Source: JBHHZM01 sp046758065
GTDB lineage: Bacteria; Pseudomonadota; Alphaproteobacteria; JAAXGF01
Assembly: GCA_046758065.1 (NCBI GenBank)
Contig: JBHHZM010000032.1
Span: 1 to 26,419, forward strand
Reading direction: 5' to 3'
DNA length: 26,419 nt
Below the pieces are notes generated by a model. The model was not told where the DNA came from and did not search any database. It was given only the letters and a program-made list of their open reading frames with translations. The stretch's first letter is position 1. Every line of letters starts with the position of its first letter. The position numbers were made by a program, and so were the translations under genes. Below, piece after piece: positions 1-8,316 of the stretch.

Positions 1-1026
1 GTGCTGTTCGACGAGATGGGCCTCGAAGGCGGCAGGAAGGGCAAGTCGGGGGCGCACTCGACCGACGCCCGGGTGCTCGACGACCTCGCCGCCCAGGGTC
101 ACGAACTGCCGGCCCGGGTGCTCGACTGGCGCCAGCTCGCGAAGCTCAAGAGCACCTACGCCGACGCGCTGATCGAGCAGATCAACCCCGGAACGGGCCG
201 GGTGCACACCTCCTTCGCCATGGCCGCCGCTTCGACCGGCCGGCTCGCCTCGACCGATCCCAACCTGCAAAACATTCCGGTGCGCACCGAGGAAGGCCGC
301 AAGATCCGCCGCGCCTTCGTCGCCGAGCCGGGCCACCAGCTGCTCTCGGCCGACTACTCGCAGATCGAGCTCAGGCTCGCCGCCCACATGGCCGACGTCG
401 AGCCGCTCAAGCAGGCGTTCCGCGACGGCCTCGACATCCACGCGCTGACCGCGAGCCAGGTGTTCGGCGTCCCGGTCGAGGGCATGGACCCGATGGTCCG
501 GCGCCGCGCCAAGGCGATCAACTTCGGCATCATCTACGGCATCAGTCCGTTCGGTCTCGCCCGGCAGCTCGGCATCGCCCAGGCGGAAGCGCGCGCCTAT
601 ATCGACGCCTACTTCGAACGCTACCCGGGCATTCGCGACTACATGGAGCACACCAAGGAGGTCTGCCGCAAACAGGGTTACGTCACCACGCTGTTCGGGA
701 GGCGCTGCCACATGCCGGGAATCAAGGACCGCAATCCGGCGCGACGCAGCTTCATGGAGCGCGCGGCGATCAATGCGCCGCTACAGGGCTCGGCCGCCGA
801 CATCATCAAGCGCGCCATGATCCGCATGCCAGACGCGCTCGCCGCGGCCGGACTGTCGGCGCGCATGCTGCTTCAGGTCCACGACGAGCTGATCTTCGAG
901 GTCCCCGACGGCGAGGTCGCGGCGACCGCCGAGGTCGCCAAACGGGTGATGGAATCGGTCGCCCGGCTCAGCGTTCCGCTGGTCGTCGATACCGGCGCCG
1001 CCGACAACTGGGCCGAGGCGCATTGA
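1..1026 (+). CDS. polA: DNA polymerase I, C-terminal polymerase domain (partial, 5' end outside window)
   Basis: DNA polymerase I fills gaps during excision repair and Okazaki-fragment maturation. The reading frame is open from base 1, so the 5'-3' exonuclease, 3'-5' exonuclease and upper thumb regions lie before the window; the GTG at base 1 is not taken as a start. The 341 visible residues align by eye with the last third of the E. coli enzyme. Family A motifs are all present: motif A DYSQIELR (about residues 118-125), the O-helix motif B RRRAKAINFGIIYG (about 167-180) and motif C VHDEL (about 293-297). The sequence TDPNLQNIPVR before motif A is also typical. It ends at TGA 1024-1026. The catalytic residues look intact, so I regard it as a functional gene cut only by the window edge. 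The next gene begins about 140 bases downstream on the same strand. Confidence 0.97.
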   Translation: MLFDEMGLEGGRKGKSGAHSTDARVLDDLAAQGHELPARVLDWRQLAKLKSTYADALIEQINPGTGRVHTSFAMAAASTGRLASTDPNLQNIPVRTEEGRKIRRAFVAEPGHQLLSADYSQIELRLAAHMADVEPLKQAFRDGLDIHALTASQVFGVPVEGMDPMVRRRAKAINFGIIYGISPFGLARQLGIAQAEARAYIDAYFERYPGIRDYMEHTKEVCRKQGYVTTLFGRRCHMPGIKDRNPARRSFMERAAINAPLQGSAADIIKRAMIRMPDALAAAGLSARMLLQVHDELIFEVPDGEVAATAEVAKRVMESVARLSVPLVVDTGAADNWAEAH

Positions 1027-1168
1027 CCAGGACGTTGGGAGCGAACGCGGCCCGCAGCCTGCGCCGCGTCCCGGCCTGGGAACGGCCTCGTCGCCAGATG
1101 TCCGCGTCGAGACCCTAAATCCGCGCCGCCGCAGCGCGCGCCGCCGCCGGCAAGCAATGGAGGCTCGT

Positions 1169-2044
1169 GTGAAGTTCGTCAGCTACAACATCCAGTACTC
1201 GAAGGGCCGCGACGGACGCTTCGATCTGGAGCGCATCGCCAAGGCGATCGACGACGCCGACGTCATCGCCCTGCAGGAAGTCGAACGCCACTGGCCGCGC
1301 AGCGGCATGGTCGACCAGCCCGCCGAAATCGGCGCGTTGCTTCCCGACTACTACTGGGTCTACGGCCCGTCGTTCGACATGGATGCGAGCCGACTGAACG
1401 ATGACGGCAGCGTCGACAACCGGCGGCGCCAGTTCGGCAACATGCTGTTGGCGCGCCGGCCCATCGTCTCCTCGCGGCTGCTGCCCCTGCCGCGTCTCGG
1501 CACGGTCACCGTTCCGGTCATGCAGATGGGCGCGGTCGAGGGCGTCATCGCCGCCGAGAGCGGCCCGATTCGCGTCGTCTCGCTGCATATCAGCGCGCGT
1601 TCGACGCGCGAGCGCCTGATGCAGATCGGCTATCTGCTCGACGACCACGCGCGGGTGCCGGCGATGGCCGGCACCTGGAGCGGCGTGCGCCGGGACGACG
1701 CCTGGACCCTGGGCGAAGCACCGCCGCCCATGCCCGCCGAAGCGATCTGGATGGGCGACTTCAACAGCTGTCCCGGCAGCCCCGAATATGACGCCATCGT
1801 CGGACCGGTCGATCCCCTCCACGGCCGTATCGACCATCTCGACGCCTTCGTCGACGCCTGGGTGGCGGCGGGCAACGCCGAGACGGACGGGGTCACCTAC
1901 CCCGCCGACGGCCGCGAACCGGACATGCGCCTCGACTACTGCTTCGTCAGCATGGCGCTCGCCTCGCGGGTGCGCGATGCGCGCATCGACACCGAGGCCA
2001 ACGGCTCGGACCACCAGCCGGTCTGGACCGAAATCGACCTTTGA
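1169..2044 (+). CDS. endonuclease/exonuclease/phosphatase family protein
   Basis: This is a 291-residue metal-dependent phosphoesterase of the EEP (DNase I-like) fold. Conserved motifs appear in the expected order: VSYNIQ at the N-terminus, LQEVE (metal-binding Glu), a GDFNS motif in the middle and GSDHQPV near the C-terminus (catalytic Asp-His). I chose GTG 1169 as start because GGAGG at 1159-1163 sits five bases upstream; the in-frame ATG at 1157 overlaps that ribosome site. No signal peptide is visible, so it is probably cytoplasmic. The substrate cannot be read from sequence: the fold covers nucleases, sphingomyelinases and inositol phosphatases. It follows polA on the same strand, which is weak support for a nucleic-acid role. 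It converges with pckA. Confidence 0.88.
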   Translation: MKFVSYNIQYSKGRDGRFDLERIAKAIDDADVIALQEVERHWPRSGMVDQPAEIGALLPDYYWVYGPSFDMDASRLNDDGSVDNRRRQFGNMLLARRPIVSSRLLPLPRLGTVTVPVMQMGAVEGVIAAESGPIRVVSLHISARSTRERLMQIGYLLDDHARVPAMAGTWSGVRRDDAWTLGEAPPPMPAEAIWMGDFNSCPGSPEYDAIVGPVDPLHGRIDHLDAFVDAWVAAGNAETDGVTYPADGREPDMRLDYCFVSMALASRVRDARIDTEANGSDHQPVWTEIDL

Positions 2045-2203
2045 CGGCCGCCGGCGCGGGAAGCCGCCGCCGATTCGGTCGTCGGCGTCGCGGGGGCGCA
2101 GGCGCTCGATCGCCCAGTCGGTCGGCGTCGCCGTCAGCCGGCGGGCGCAACCGCGATCGCCCCGCGACACCGCCGGCGACGGACCCGTGTCCGCCCGGAT
2201 CCC

Positions 2204-3811
2204 TTACGTCGCGCGGGGCGCGGCCGCCTTGATGGCGTCGGAAACGTAAGGCTCGAAGGCGGCGAAATTGGCGTGGAAACGCCCGACCAGATCGCGCGCG
2301 GTCTGGTCGTAGGCGTGCTTGTCGGCCCAGGTATCGCGCGGGTTGAGCACCTTGCGCGGCACGTGCGGGCAGCTTTCGGGGACGTGCAGTCCGAAGCTCG
2401 AATCAACCGACATCGGCACCCCGGCGAGGGTGCCGTCGAGCGCGGCGTGCAGCAGCGCCCGGGTGTACTGAATCTTCATGCGCTGGCCGACGCCGTAGGA
2501 GCCGCCGCTCCAGCCGGTGTTGACGAGCCAGCAGTCGGTCTCGTGACGGGCGATGAGATCGCCCAGCATCTCGGCGTAGACCGAGGGATGGCGTGGCATG
2601 AAAGGGGCGCCGAAGCAGGCCGAGAACGTCGCCTGGGGCGCGTTGCCCAGCCCCTTCTCGGTACCCGCGACCTTGGCCGTATAGCCCGAGAGAAAGTGAT
2701 ACATCGCCTGCTCGGGCGTGAGCCTGGCGATCGGCGGCAGCACGCCGAACGCGTCGGCCGTCAGCATGATGACGTTCCTGGGATGGCCGGCGGTGCCGGT
2801 TTCGGAGGCGTTGGGAATGAAGTCGAGCGGATACGAGGCGCGGGTGTTCTCGGTGAGCGAGGCGTCGTCGAGATCGGGCAGGCCGGTCTCGTGGTCGGTG
2901 ACGACGTTCTCGAGCACGGTGCCAAAGCGCCGCGTGGTGGCGTGGATCTCGGGCTCGGCCTCGCGGCTCAGGCGGATCACCTTGGCATAACAGCCGCCCT
3001 CGAAGTTGAACACGCCGTCGGCGCCCCAGCCGTGTTCGTCGTCGCCGACGAGGATGCGCCTGGGATCGGCCGAGAGCGTCGTCTTGCCGGTGCCCGAGAG
3101 ACCGAAAAACACCGCCGAATCCCCCGCCTTGCCGACGTTCACCGAGGAGTGCATCGGCAACACGCCGCGCGGCGGCAGCAGAAAGTTGAGGATCGAGAAT
3201 ACCGATTTCTTGATCTCGCCGGCGTAGGAGGTGCTGCCGATCAACACCTCGCGTTCGGCAAAGTTGATGACCACGAAGACGTCGCTGTTGGTGCCGTCCC
3301 GTTCGGGATCGGCGTGCAGGCCGGGCGCCTGGATGATCGTGAACGCGGGCTCGAAGTCGCCGAGCGCGTCGCGCGGCGGCGTGATGAACATGTTGCGCGC
3401 GAACAGGCTGTGCCAAGCGGTCTCGGTGACGATCCGAACCGCAAGATGATGATTCGGATCGGCGCCGGCGAAGCAGTCCTGGACGAACACCTCGCGGCCC
3501 TGGAGATAGGCGAGCATCTTGTCCTTGAGCCGGGAGAAATTCTCGGGCGACATCGGCTTGTTGACCGGGCCCCACCAGATATCGCCGGCGCTCCCCGGTT
3601 CTTCGACGATGAACTTGTCGTTGGCCGCGCGCCCGGTGTGCTGGCCGGTGCGCACGACGAGCGGACCGCCGCGGGCGAGCAGGCCCTCGCCGCGCATCAG
3701 CGCCGCTTGGTAAAGCGCGGAGGTGGTGTCGTTCCAGTGCGCCGCGGCGAGGTTGACGATGCCGTGGCGGTCGAGGCCGAATGAACTTATCGCCGGTCCG
3801 GTCTGTCGCAT
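2204..3811 (-). CDS. pckA: phosphoenolpyruvate carboxykinase (ATP)
   Basis: This cytoplasmic enzyme converts oxaloacetate plus ATP to phosphoenolpyruvate, ADP and CO2, the first committed step of gluconeogenesis. The 535-residue length is normal for the ATP-type family. The kinase-1 P-loop GLSGTGKTT is followed by the PEPCK-specific kinase-2 signature VGDDEHGWG and then FNFEGGCYAK. The start is ATG 3809-3811 (MRQTGP), because AGGGGGG lies a few bases upstream; the frame stays open further 5' but adds only low-complexity residues. The 141-base gap to the upstream HugZ-like gene contains a strong 10-bp hairpin (3848-3871), which would lie in the leader. ChvG/ChvI, encoded 3.8 kb away, is known to influence pckA in Agrobacterium; whether it does here is inference. 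Confidence 0.97.
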   Translation of the reverse strand: MRQTGPAISSFGLDRHGIVNLAAAHWNDTTSALYQAALMRGEGLLARGGPLVVRTGQHTGRAANDKFIVEEPGSAGDIWWGPVNKPMSPENFSRLKDKMLAYLQGREVFVQDCFAGADPNHHLAVRIVTETAWHSLFARNMFITPPRDALGDFEPAFTIIQAPGLHADPERDGTNSDVFVVINFAEREVLIGSTSYAGEIKKSVFSILNFLLPPRGVLPMHSSVNVGKAGDSAVFFGLSGTGKTTLSADPRRILVGDDEHGWGADGVFNFEGGCYAKVIRLSREAEPEIHATTRRFGTVLENVVTDHETGLPDLDDASLTENTRASYPLDFIPNASETGTAGHPRNVIMLTADAFGVLPPIARLTPEQAMYHFLSGYTAKVAGTEKGLGNAPQATFSACFGAPFMPRHPSVYAEMLGDLIARHETDCWLVNTGWSGGSYGVGQRMKIQYTRALLHAALDGTLAGVPMSVDSSFGLHVPESCPHVPRKVLNPRDTWADKHAYDQTARDLVGRFHANFAAFEPYVSDAIKAAAPRAT

Positions 3812-3847
3812 GGAACCCCCCTGTGTCGCTGTCTGCCTGACGGGCGC

Positions 3848-3871
3848 GGGCGCGCCGCAGGCGGCGCGCCC
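3848..3871 (-). promoter_or_regulatory. strong GC hairpin between the HugZ-like gene and pckA
   Basis: A perfect 10-bp inverted repeat (arms 3848-3857 and 3862-3871, 4-base loop CAGG on the plus strand) lies between the HugZ-like stop and the pckA start. Read in the direction of transcription, no run of U follows it, so it is not a canonical intrinsic terminator. It may end transcripts from the copper operon, stabilise processed mRNA or structure the pckA leader. The structure is clear; its role is not. Confidence 0.45.
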
Positions 3872-3952
3872 GAAAACCAAGACTAATGGATAGCGCTTCG
3901 CCCGTCTAGGCGAGGCCGTGGACGGGTCTAACGGCCCGTTCCGGCGGCGCGC

Positions 3953-4753
3953 TTAAGGGGAGGCGGTCCCCGGTTTCAGCGTGCGAGCGCGCCGAACGAG
4001 ACCGGCGAGCGCGGCGCGCGTTTCGGCTGCGTCGGCGACCGGCCGCTCGAAGTCGAGGCGCAGGAGGCCGGCGCGGTTGCGGATGTCGCAGCCCTCGGGG
4101 TCGATGCCGGTGAATATCGCGCCGGCGCCGTCGGCGCCGAGCAGGGCCTCGGCGAGAAGCGCCGCCGGGTCGGCGTGATCGGCGTTCATGCGAGCAACGA
4201 TGTCGGCCGCGGCGTCCACCAGTCCGGGCGGCGCGGGACGGATGAGCTCGTCGCGGGCGAGGTCGTGGATGCGCCCGAAGCCGGCGACGAAATGGCCGCG
4301 CTCGACGGCCACGCGGTAGACGCGGAAGTCGCCGAAACCGGCGTAAGCCTCGGCCGATGGATGGCGGGCGAGAAAGCGGGCGCGATGGCGCGGCTCGGCG
4401 CTTCGGAGCGCCCGGCCCAGCACGCTCAGACGCGGCCCGGTGAGCGGATCGTCGAGCCCGGCCGCGCTCTCGATCAGCAGTGAAACGCGGTCGTCGGCGG
4501 CGATATTGCGGCTGTGCTCGGCGAGGTCGGAAAGCAACAGCAACGGGGTCGCGTCGCAATCGACCGCGACCAGCGCGAACGAGGCGTAGGGCCAGCCGCC
4601 GGTCCCGCGCGCCGCGGTGGCGAGCGAGGCGGTGGCGGCGGCGCGCAGCAGGCGCCGCGCCTCGGCCGCGGGATCGCCGCCTGCATCCGCCTGCCCGGCG
4701 GAGAGCGGTCCGTCGCCCGTTCCGCCGTACGACACACCCTTCACCCGACCCAT
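3953..4753 (-). CDS. HugZ-family / pyridoxamine-oxidase-like split-barrel protein with DUF2470 domain
   Basis: This is a 266-residue cytoplasmic protein. Its N-terminal half (about residues 30-160) resembles the FMN-binding split-barrel family, with the pattern ATASLATAARGTGGWPYAS followed by LLLLSDLAEHSRN and a VSLLIE strand. The C-terminal part (about 180-260) has the DUF2470 pattern ADIVARMNADHADPAA. Relatives include the heme-utilisation proteins HugZ/HutZ, some of which bind or degrade heme. I chose ATG 4753 because GAGGA lies just upstream; a GTG 12 codons earlier has no ribosome site. It starts 44 bases after pcuAC on the same strand and is probably co-transcribed with sco and pcuAC. 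That suggests a link to heme or copper handling for respiratory oxidases, but the substrate is unknown. Confidence 0.85.
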   Translation of the reverse strand: MGRVKGVSYGGTGDGPLSAGQADAGGDPAAEARRLLRAAATASLATAARGTGGWPYASFALVAVDCDATPLLLLSDLAEHSRNIAADDRVSLLIESAAGLDDPLTGPRLSVLGRALRSAEPRHRARFLARHPSAEAYAGFGDFRVYRVAVERGHFVAGFGRIHDLARDELIRPAPPGLVDAAADIVARMNADHADPAALLAEALLGADGAGAIFTGIDPEGCDIRNRAGLLRLDFERPVADAAETRAALAGLVRRARTLKPGTASP

Positions 4754-4797
4754 CGCGTCCTCGTTCGTTGTCGCCGCCGTTGCGGCCACAAGCCGGC

Positions 4798-5295
4798 TCA
4801 GTTCGTCAGCGGTTCATGGTCGCCGTACCCGCCCCGGTGCGGTCCCATGCTCGCGATTCCCTCGACCACGACCTCGACGTCGATCGACCCGGCTTGCTCG
4901 AAGGTCAGGGTGAGCGGAAACGACTCGCCTTTCAGCAACGGTTTTTCAAGCCCCATCAGCATGATGTGCAGTCCTCCCGGCTTGAGGATCGTGGGCTCGC
5001 CCGGATCGATTTCGATCGCCTTCAGCGGCACCATCTTCATGACGCCGTTGTCCATGAGATGGGCGTGCAGTTTCGCCATTTTCGCCGCCGGCGTGGCGAC
5101 ACGGGTGAGCCTGTCGGCCTCCTCGCCGTGGTTGGAAATGGCCATATAGGCGGCGCCGCTCTTGGCCATGCCCGCGGTCGCCCGCGCCCAGGGGTGGTCG
5201 ATGTGCAGCTTGCCGAGGCGATAGTCGTGAGCGAACGCCGGCGAGCACACCGCCGCCGCGATGACCAGGGCAAGCGCGCGTGCGAAATGTTGCAT
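4798..5295 (-). CDS. periplasmic copper chaperone PCu(A)C
   Basis: This is a 165-residue secreted copper chaperone of the PCu(A)C (DUF461) family, which delivers Cu(I) to the CuA centre of cytochrome c oxidase, usually with a Sco protein. A signal peptide is clear (residues 1-22, cleavage after AFA). The copper-binding signature H-X10-M-X21-H-X-M is met exactly by His77, Met88, His110 and Met112. The start ATG 5293-5295 has AAGGAG eight bases upstream, embedded in an A8 tract. The sco gene ends 43 bases upstream on the same strand, and a HugZ-like gene follows after 44 bases, so the three look like one operon. The C-terminus includes extra His residues (GPHRGGYGDHE), which may also bind metal. 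Confidence 0.94.
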   Translation of the reverse strand: MQHFARALALVIAAAVCSPAFAHDYRLGKLHIDHPWARATAGMAKSGAAYMAISNHGEEADRLTRVATPAAKMAKLHAHLMDNGVMKMVPLKAIEIDPGEPTILKPGGLHIMLMGLEKPLLKGESFPLTLTFEQAGSIDVEVVVEGIASMGPHRGGYGDHEPLTN

Positions 5296-5338
5296 GGCAG
5301 CGGCTCCTTTTTTTTATGGTTCTACGACACTCTCGGGT

Positions 5339-6019
5339 TCACGACGACGGGCCGTTGAGTTGCGCGCGAATTTCGGCCGCCATGTCTTCGGGCCTGGCGC
5401 CGTTGGGAAAGACCCCGAGATAGCGGCCGTCGCGCCCCATCAGGTAGGTGAAGGCGGAGTGGTTCATCAGGTAGTCGGCGTTGTCGTCCCCGTTCTCGTC
5501 GTTCGTGTCGCCCGCCGCGTTCTCGTCGTCGTCCTCGAACGGCGGATAGAACACCTTGAAATAGGCGACGCGGTAGGCTTTCGCCGCGGCGGCGATCTGC
5601 TCCTCGGTCCCGGTCAGGCCGAGCAGTCTGGGATGGAAATTGCCGACGTAGTCGGCCATGACCGCGACGGTGTCGCGTTCGGGGTCAATGGTGACGAAGA
5701 TCGGCTGCACGTCGTTCCCCGCCTTCCCCAGAATATCCATCGCGTCGCCGATGATCTGAAGGTCGGTGGGGCAGACGTCGGGGCAAAAGGTGTAGCCGAA
5801 ATAGACGAGCATCAGTTTGCCGCGGAAATCGCGGTCGGTCACGGTGCGGCCGGTGTGATCGACGAGCGTGAACGGGCCGCCGATCTCGGGAGACGAGGCG
5901 GTCTCCGCGGCGTCCTGCGCGGTGACGCGCGCGACGTAGCTGTAGCCGAGAAAAACCGCGCCTGCGGCGATGACCGCCGCGGCGAGTCCGATCACGATCC
6001 AGGTTCCGCGTTTTTGCAT
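5339..6019 (-). CDS. SCO1/SenC-family cytochrome oxidase assembly protein
   Basis: Sco proteins are membrane-anchored, thioredoxin-fold copper chaperones or thiol reductases for assembly of the CuA site of cytochrome c oxidase. This 226-residue protein has one N-terminal transmembrane anchor (about residues 7-27) and a periplasmic domain. The copper ligands are present: CPDVC (Cys79, Cys83) and His187 in NHSAFTYLM. I chose ATG 6019 (MQKRG) since the membrane anchor begins there; the frame runs further upstream through proline/arginine-rich, non-homologous sequence. No strong ribosome site is visible. An unusual acidic and Asn-rich insertion (about residues 162-180) sits just before the conserved His segment. 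It is the first gene of the operon with pcuAC and the HugZ-like gene. Confidence 0.94.
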   Translation of the reverse strand: MQKRGTWIVIGLAAAVIAAGAVFLGYSYVARVTAQDAAETASSPEIGGPFTLVDHTGRTVTDRDFRGKLMLVYFGYTFCPDVCPTDLQIIGDAMDILGKAGNDVQPIFVTIDPERDTVAVMADYVGNFHPRLLGLTGTEEQIAAAAKAYRVAYFKVFYPPFEDDDENAAGDTNDENGDDNADYLMNHSAFTYLMGRDGRYLGVFPNGARPEDMAAEIRAQLNGPSS

Positions 6020-6201
6020 CTTCGTGCTCGATGTCCCGGCTAACCGTCCGGTCCGGCACGAGGCCGGCGGCGAGGGCTCCGCCCGGGACCGCGATCCGCT
6101 GGCAATGTAGGGGGACGGATCGCCGAGCGTCAATGCGGACGATGCCCTCACGTCGCTTATGGTTTCGGCGTGACGGCGCGCTGGTGTAGGGTCGGCGGCG
6201 C

Positions 6202-7578
6202 ATGCAGTCGCAACAAGTTATCGTCGCTCCGCGCAGTCCCGCCAATACGCTGGGCGAGCACGTCCGCCGCACCCTGATGCTGGCGCTTCCGGTGACCGTG
6301 GCGCGCGTCGGCATACTGGCGATCGTCGCCGTCGACATCGCCATGACCGGCCACGCCGGCACCGACCAGCTCGCCTATTACGGGCTCGCCATGGCGCCCC
6401 AGGTGGTCATGCTGATCGTCGGCATCGGCCTGTTGATGGGCACGGTGGTGCTGACGGCCCAGGCCGACGGCGCGGGGCATTCCGCCGAGTGCGGCGCCGT
6501 GTGGCGCATTTCGCTGGTCCATGCCCTCGGTATCGGCGTCGTCTTCATGCTGCTGTGTCAGGCGGGCGAGTGGTTTCTCGCGCTGTTCGGCCAGGCGCCC
6601 GATCTCGCCCGCGGCGCCGGCGGCGTGCTGGCGGTGATCGGCTGGAGCATGCCGGCGATTCTGCTCCATACCGCCACCGTCCATTTCCTGGAAGGCATCA
6701 ACCGGCCGGCGCCGGGCATGGTCGTCATACTGTTCGCCAATCTCATCAACGGCGCGCTCAACTGGCTTTTCGTTTACGGCAACTGGGGCCTGCCGGCCAT
6801 GGGCGCCGAAGGCGCCGCGCTCGCTACCGCCATCGTCCGCTGGTTCATGTTTCTGGCGCTCGCCGGCTACGCCCTGACGCGGGTCGATCGCCGGCGCTAC
6901 GGCATCGCCGGGAAGATCGCCGGGGCGCGCGACATCGGCCGCCGGCTGCGCCGCATCGGCTATCCCATGGGCTTGAGTCACGGTCTCGAATCGAGCTCGT
7001 TCGCCGCCATGACCATGTTCGCCGGTCTGCTCGGCCCGGTCGAGGTGGGCGGCTACCAGGTGGCCATGAACCTGGTGGCGCTGGCCTTCATGGTTGCGCT
7101 GGGCTTCGCCACCGCGGCGAGCGTGCGGGTGGGCAACGCGGTCGGCCGCCGCGACCGGACCGGCCTTCGTCTCGCCGGCTGGGTGGCGGTCGGCCTCGCG
7201 GTGCTGGCGCTGGCGGCGATCGGCGTGGTCTACTACAGCCTGCCCGGCGCCTTGACGGCGATCTACACCAGCGACGAGGCAGTCGCCGCGGTCGCCGTGC
7301 CGACCATCGCGGTCGCCGCCGCGGTGCTCGTTTTCGACGGCGGACAGGGTGTTTGCATGGGGGCGCTGCGCGCCGTCGCCGACGTCTGGCCGGCGACCGT
7401 CCTCTATCTATTTTCCTTCTGGCTGGTGATGGTTCCCCTGGGCTACGTCATGGGCGTCGAGCGCGGCGGCGGTGCGCCGGCGCTGATGGTTTCGGTCGGC
7501 GTCGGCTGTGCCACGGCCGTGACCCTGCTGGGGCTTCGCTTCCACCTGGTCTCGCGGCGCGCGGTCGCCCGCAGTTGA
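6202..7578 (+). CDS. MATE-family multidrug/Na+ efflux transporter
   Basis: This is a 458-residue inner-membrane protein with about twelve hydrophobic segments in two similar halves, the length and layout of the MATE (multi-antimicrobial extrusion) family, of the NorM type. Typical patterns are the LALPVTVARVG entry into helix 1, DIAMTGHAG after it, and the second-half counterpart LSHGLESSSFAAM. MATE proteins expel cationic compounds in exchange for Na+ or H+. Substrates cannot be told from sequence. The ATG at 6202 has only a poor G-rich stretch in front of it. It diverges from sco with a 182-base gap and lies 45 bases before chvI on the same strand, so read-through into chvI is possible. Confidence 0.92.
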   Translation: MQSQQVIVAPRSPANTLGEHVRRTLMLALPVTVARVGILAIVAVDIAMTGHAGTDQLAYYGLAMAPQVVMLIVGIGLLMGTVVLTAQADGAGHSAECGAVWRISLVHALGIGVVFMLLCQAGEWFLALFGQAPDLARGAGGVLAVIGWSMPAILLHTATVHFLEGINRPAPGMVVILFANLINGALNWLFVYGNWGLPAMGAEGAALATAIVRWFMFLALAGYALTRVDRRRYGIAGKIAGARDIGRRLRRIGYPMGLSHGLESSSFAAMTMFAGLLGPVEVGGYQVAMNLVALAFMVALGFATAASVRVGNAVGRRDRTGLRLAGWVAVGLAVLALAAIGVVYYSLPGALTAIYTSDEAVAAVAVPTIAVAAAVLVFDGGQGVCMGALRAVADVWPATVLYLFSFWLVMVPLGYVMGVERGGGAPALMVSVGVGCATAVTLLGLRFHLVSRRAVARS

Positions 7579-7623
7579 GCGGCGCGATGGCAAAATTTCC
7601 CCGGCGGGCGTAAACTTCGCCCC

Positions 7624-8316
7624 GTGAGTCACCTGATTGTGCTGGTCGACGACGACCAAAACATTCTGACTTCGGTGTCGATGGCGCTCGAAGCCGAGGG
7701 GTTTACCGTCGAGGCTTACACCGACGGCGATGTGGCATTGCGCGCGCTGGTCTCGCGCCCGGTGGATCTCGCCGTGCTCGACATCAAGATGCCGCGCATG
7801 GACGGGCTCGAACTGCTCACCCGGTTGCGCCGGCACAGCGCTGTTCCGGTGATCTTCCTGACTTCGAAGGACGAGGAAATCGACGAGCTTCTCGGCCTCA
7901 AGTCGGGCGCCGACGACTACATCCGCAAGCCCTTCTCGCTGCACCTGCTGATCGAGCGCATCCGCGCCGTCCTGCGCCGGGTCGAGGTGGTCGGCGGCGA
8001 AGCCGAGGAGGAGACCAAGATCACGCGCGGCGATCTCGTGCTCGATCCAGCGCGACACCTTTGTACCTGGCGCGGCGCTCCGGTGGCGCTCACGGTCACC
8101 GAGTTTCTCATCCTCAAGTCGCTCGCCTTACGGCCCGGCCACGTGCGCAGCCGCAATCAGCTCATGGATGCGGCTTACGACGACAACGTCTACGTCGACG
8201 ACCGCACCGTCGACAGCCACATCAAGCGGATGCGCAAGAAGTTCAAGGCCGTGGATCCGGAGTTCGCCCAGATCGAGACGCTGTACGGGGTCGGCTACCG
8301 CTACACCGGGGCATGA
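7624..8316 (+). CDS. chvI: response regulator ChvI (OmpR/PhoB class)
   Basis: This is a 230-residue response regulator. The receiver domain (residues 1-115) has the acidic pair Asp10/Asp11, the phospho-accepting Asp53 in VLDIKMPRMD, Thr80 and Lys102 in RKPFS. The stretch LTSKDEEIDELLGLK is almost diagnostic for ChvI of alphaproteobacteria. A winged-helix DNA-binding domain (about 130-228) ends with YGVGYRY. ChvI, phosphorylated by ChvG, controls envelope, acid-stress and host-adaptation genes and central carbon genes including pckA in related bacteria. The start is GTG 7624; no strong ribosome site precedes it. Its stop overlaps the chvG start (ATGA at 8313-8316), so the two are translationally coupled. 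Confidence 0.94.
   Translation: MSHLIVLVDDDQNILTSVSMALEAEGFTVEAYTDGDVALRALVSRPVDLAVLDIKMPRMDGLELLTRLRRHSAVPVIFLTSKDEEIDELLGLKSGADDYIRKPFSLHLLIERIRAVLRRVEVVGGEAEEETKITRGDLVLDPARHLCTWRGAPVALTVTEFLILKSLALRPGHVRSRNQLMDAAYDDNVYVDDRTVDSHIKRMRKKFKAVDPEFAQIETLYGVGYRYTGA

Noticed and set aside
1169..2044. Specific naming of the EEP protein as exonuclease III or sphingomyelinase
   Set aside because: Only fold-level motifs are visible; the substrate-specific residues cannot be assigned by eye.
2273..3784. 503-residue plus-strand open frame opposite pckA
   Set aside because: It is the antisense shadow of a highly conserved gene; its sequence is Arg/Val/Gly/His-rich without motifs, a usual by-product of GC-rich codon bias.
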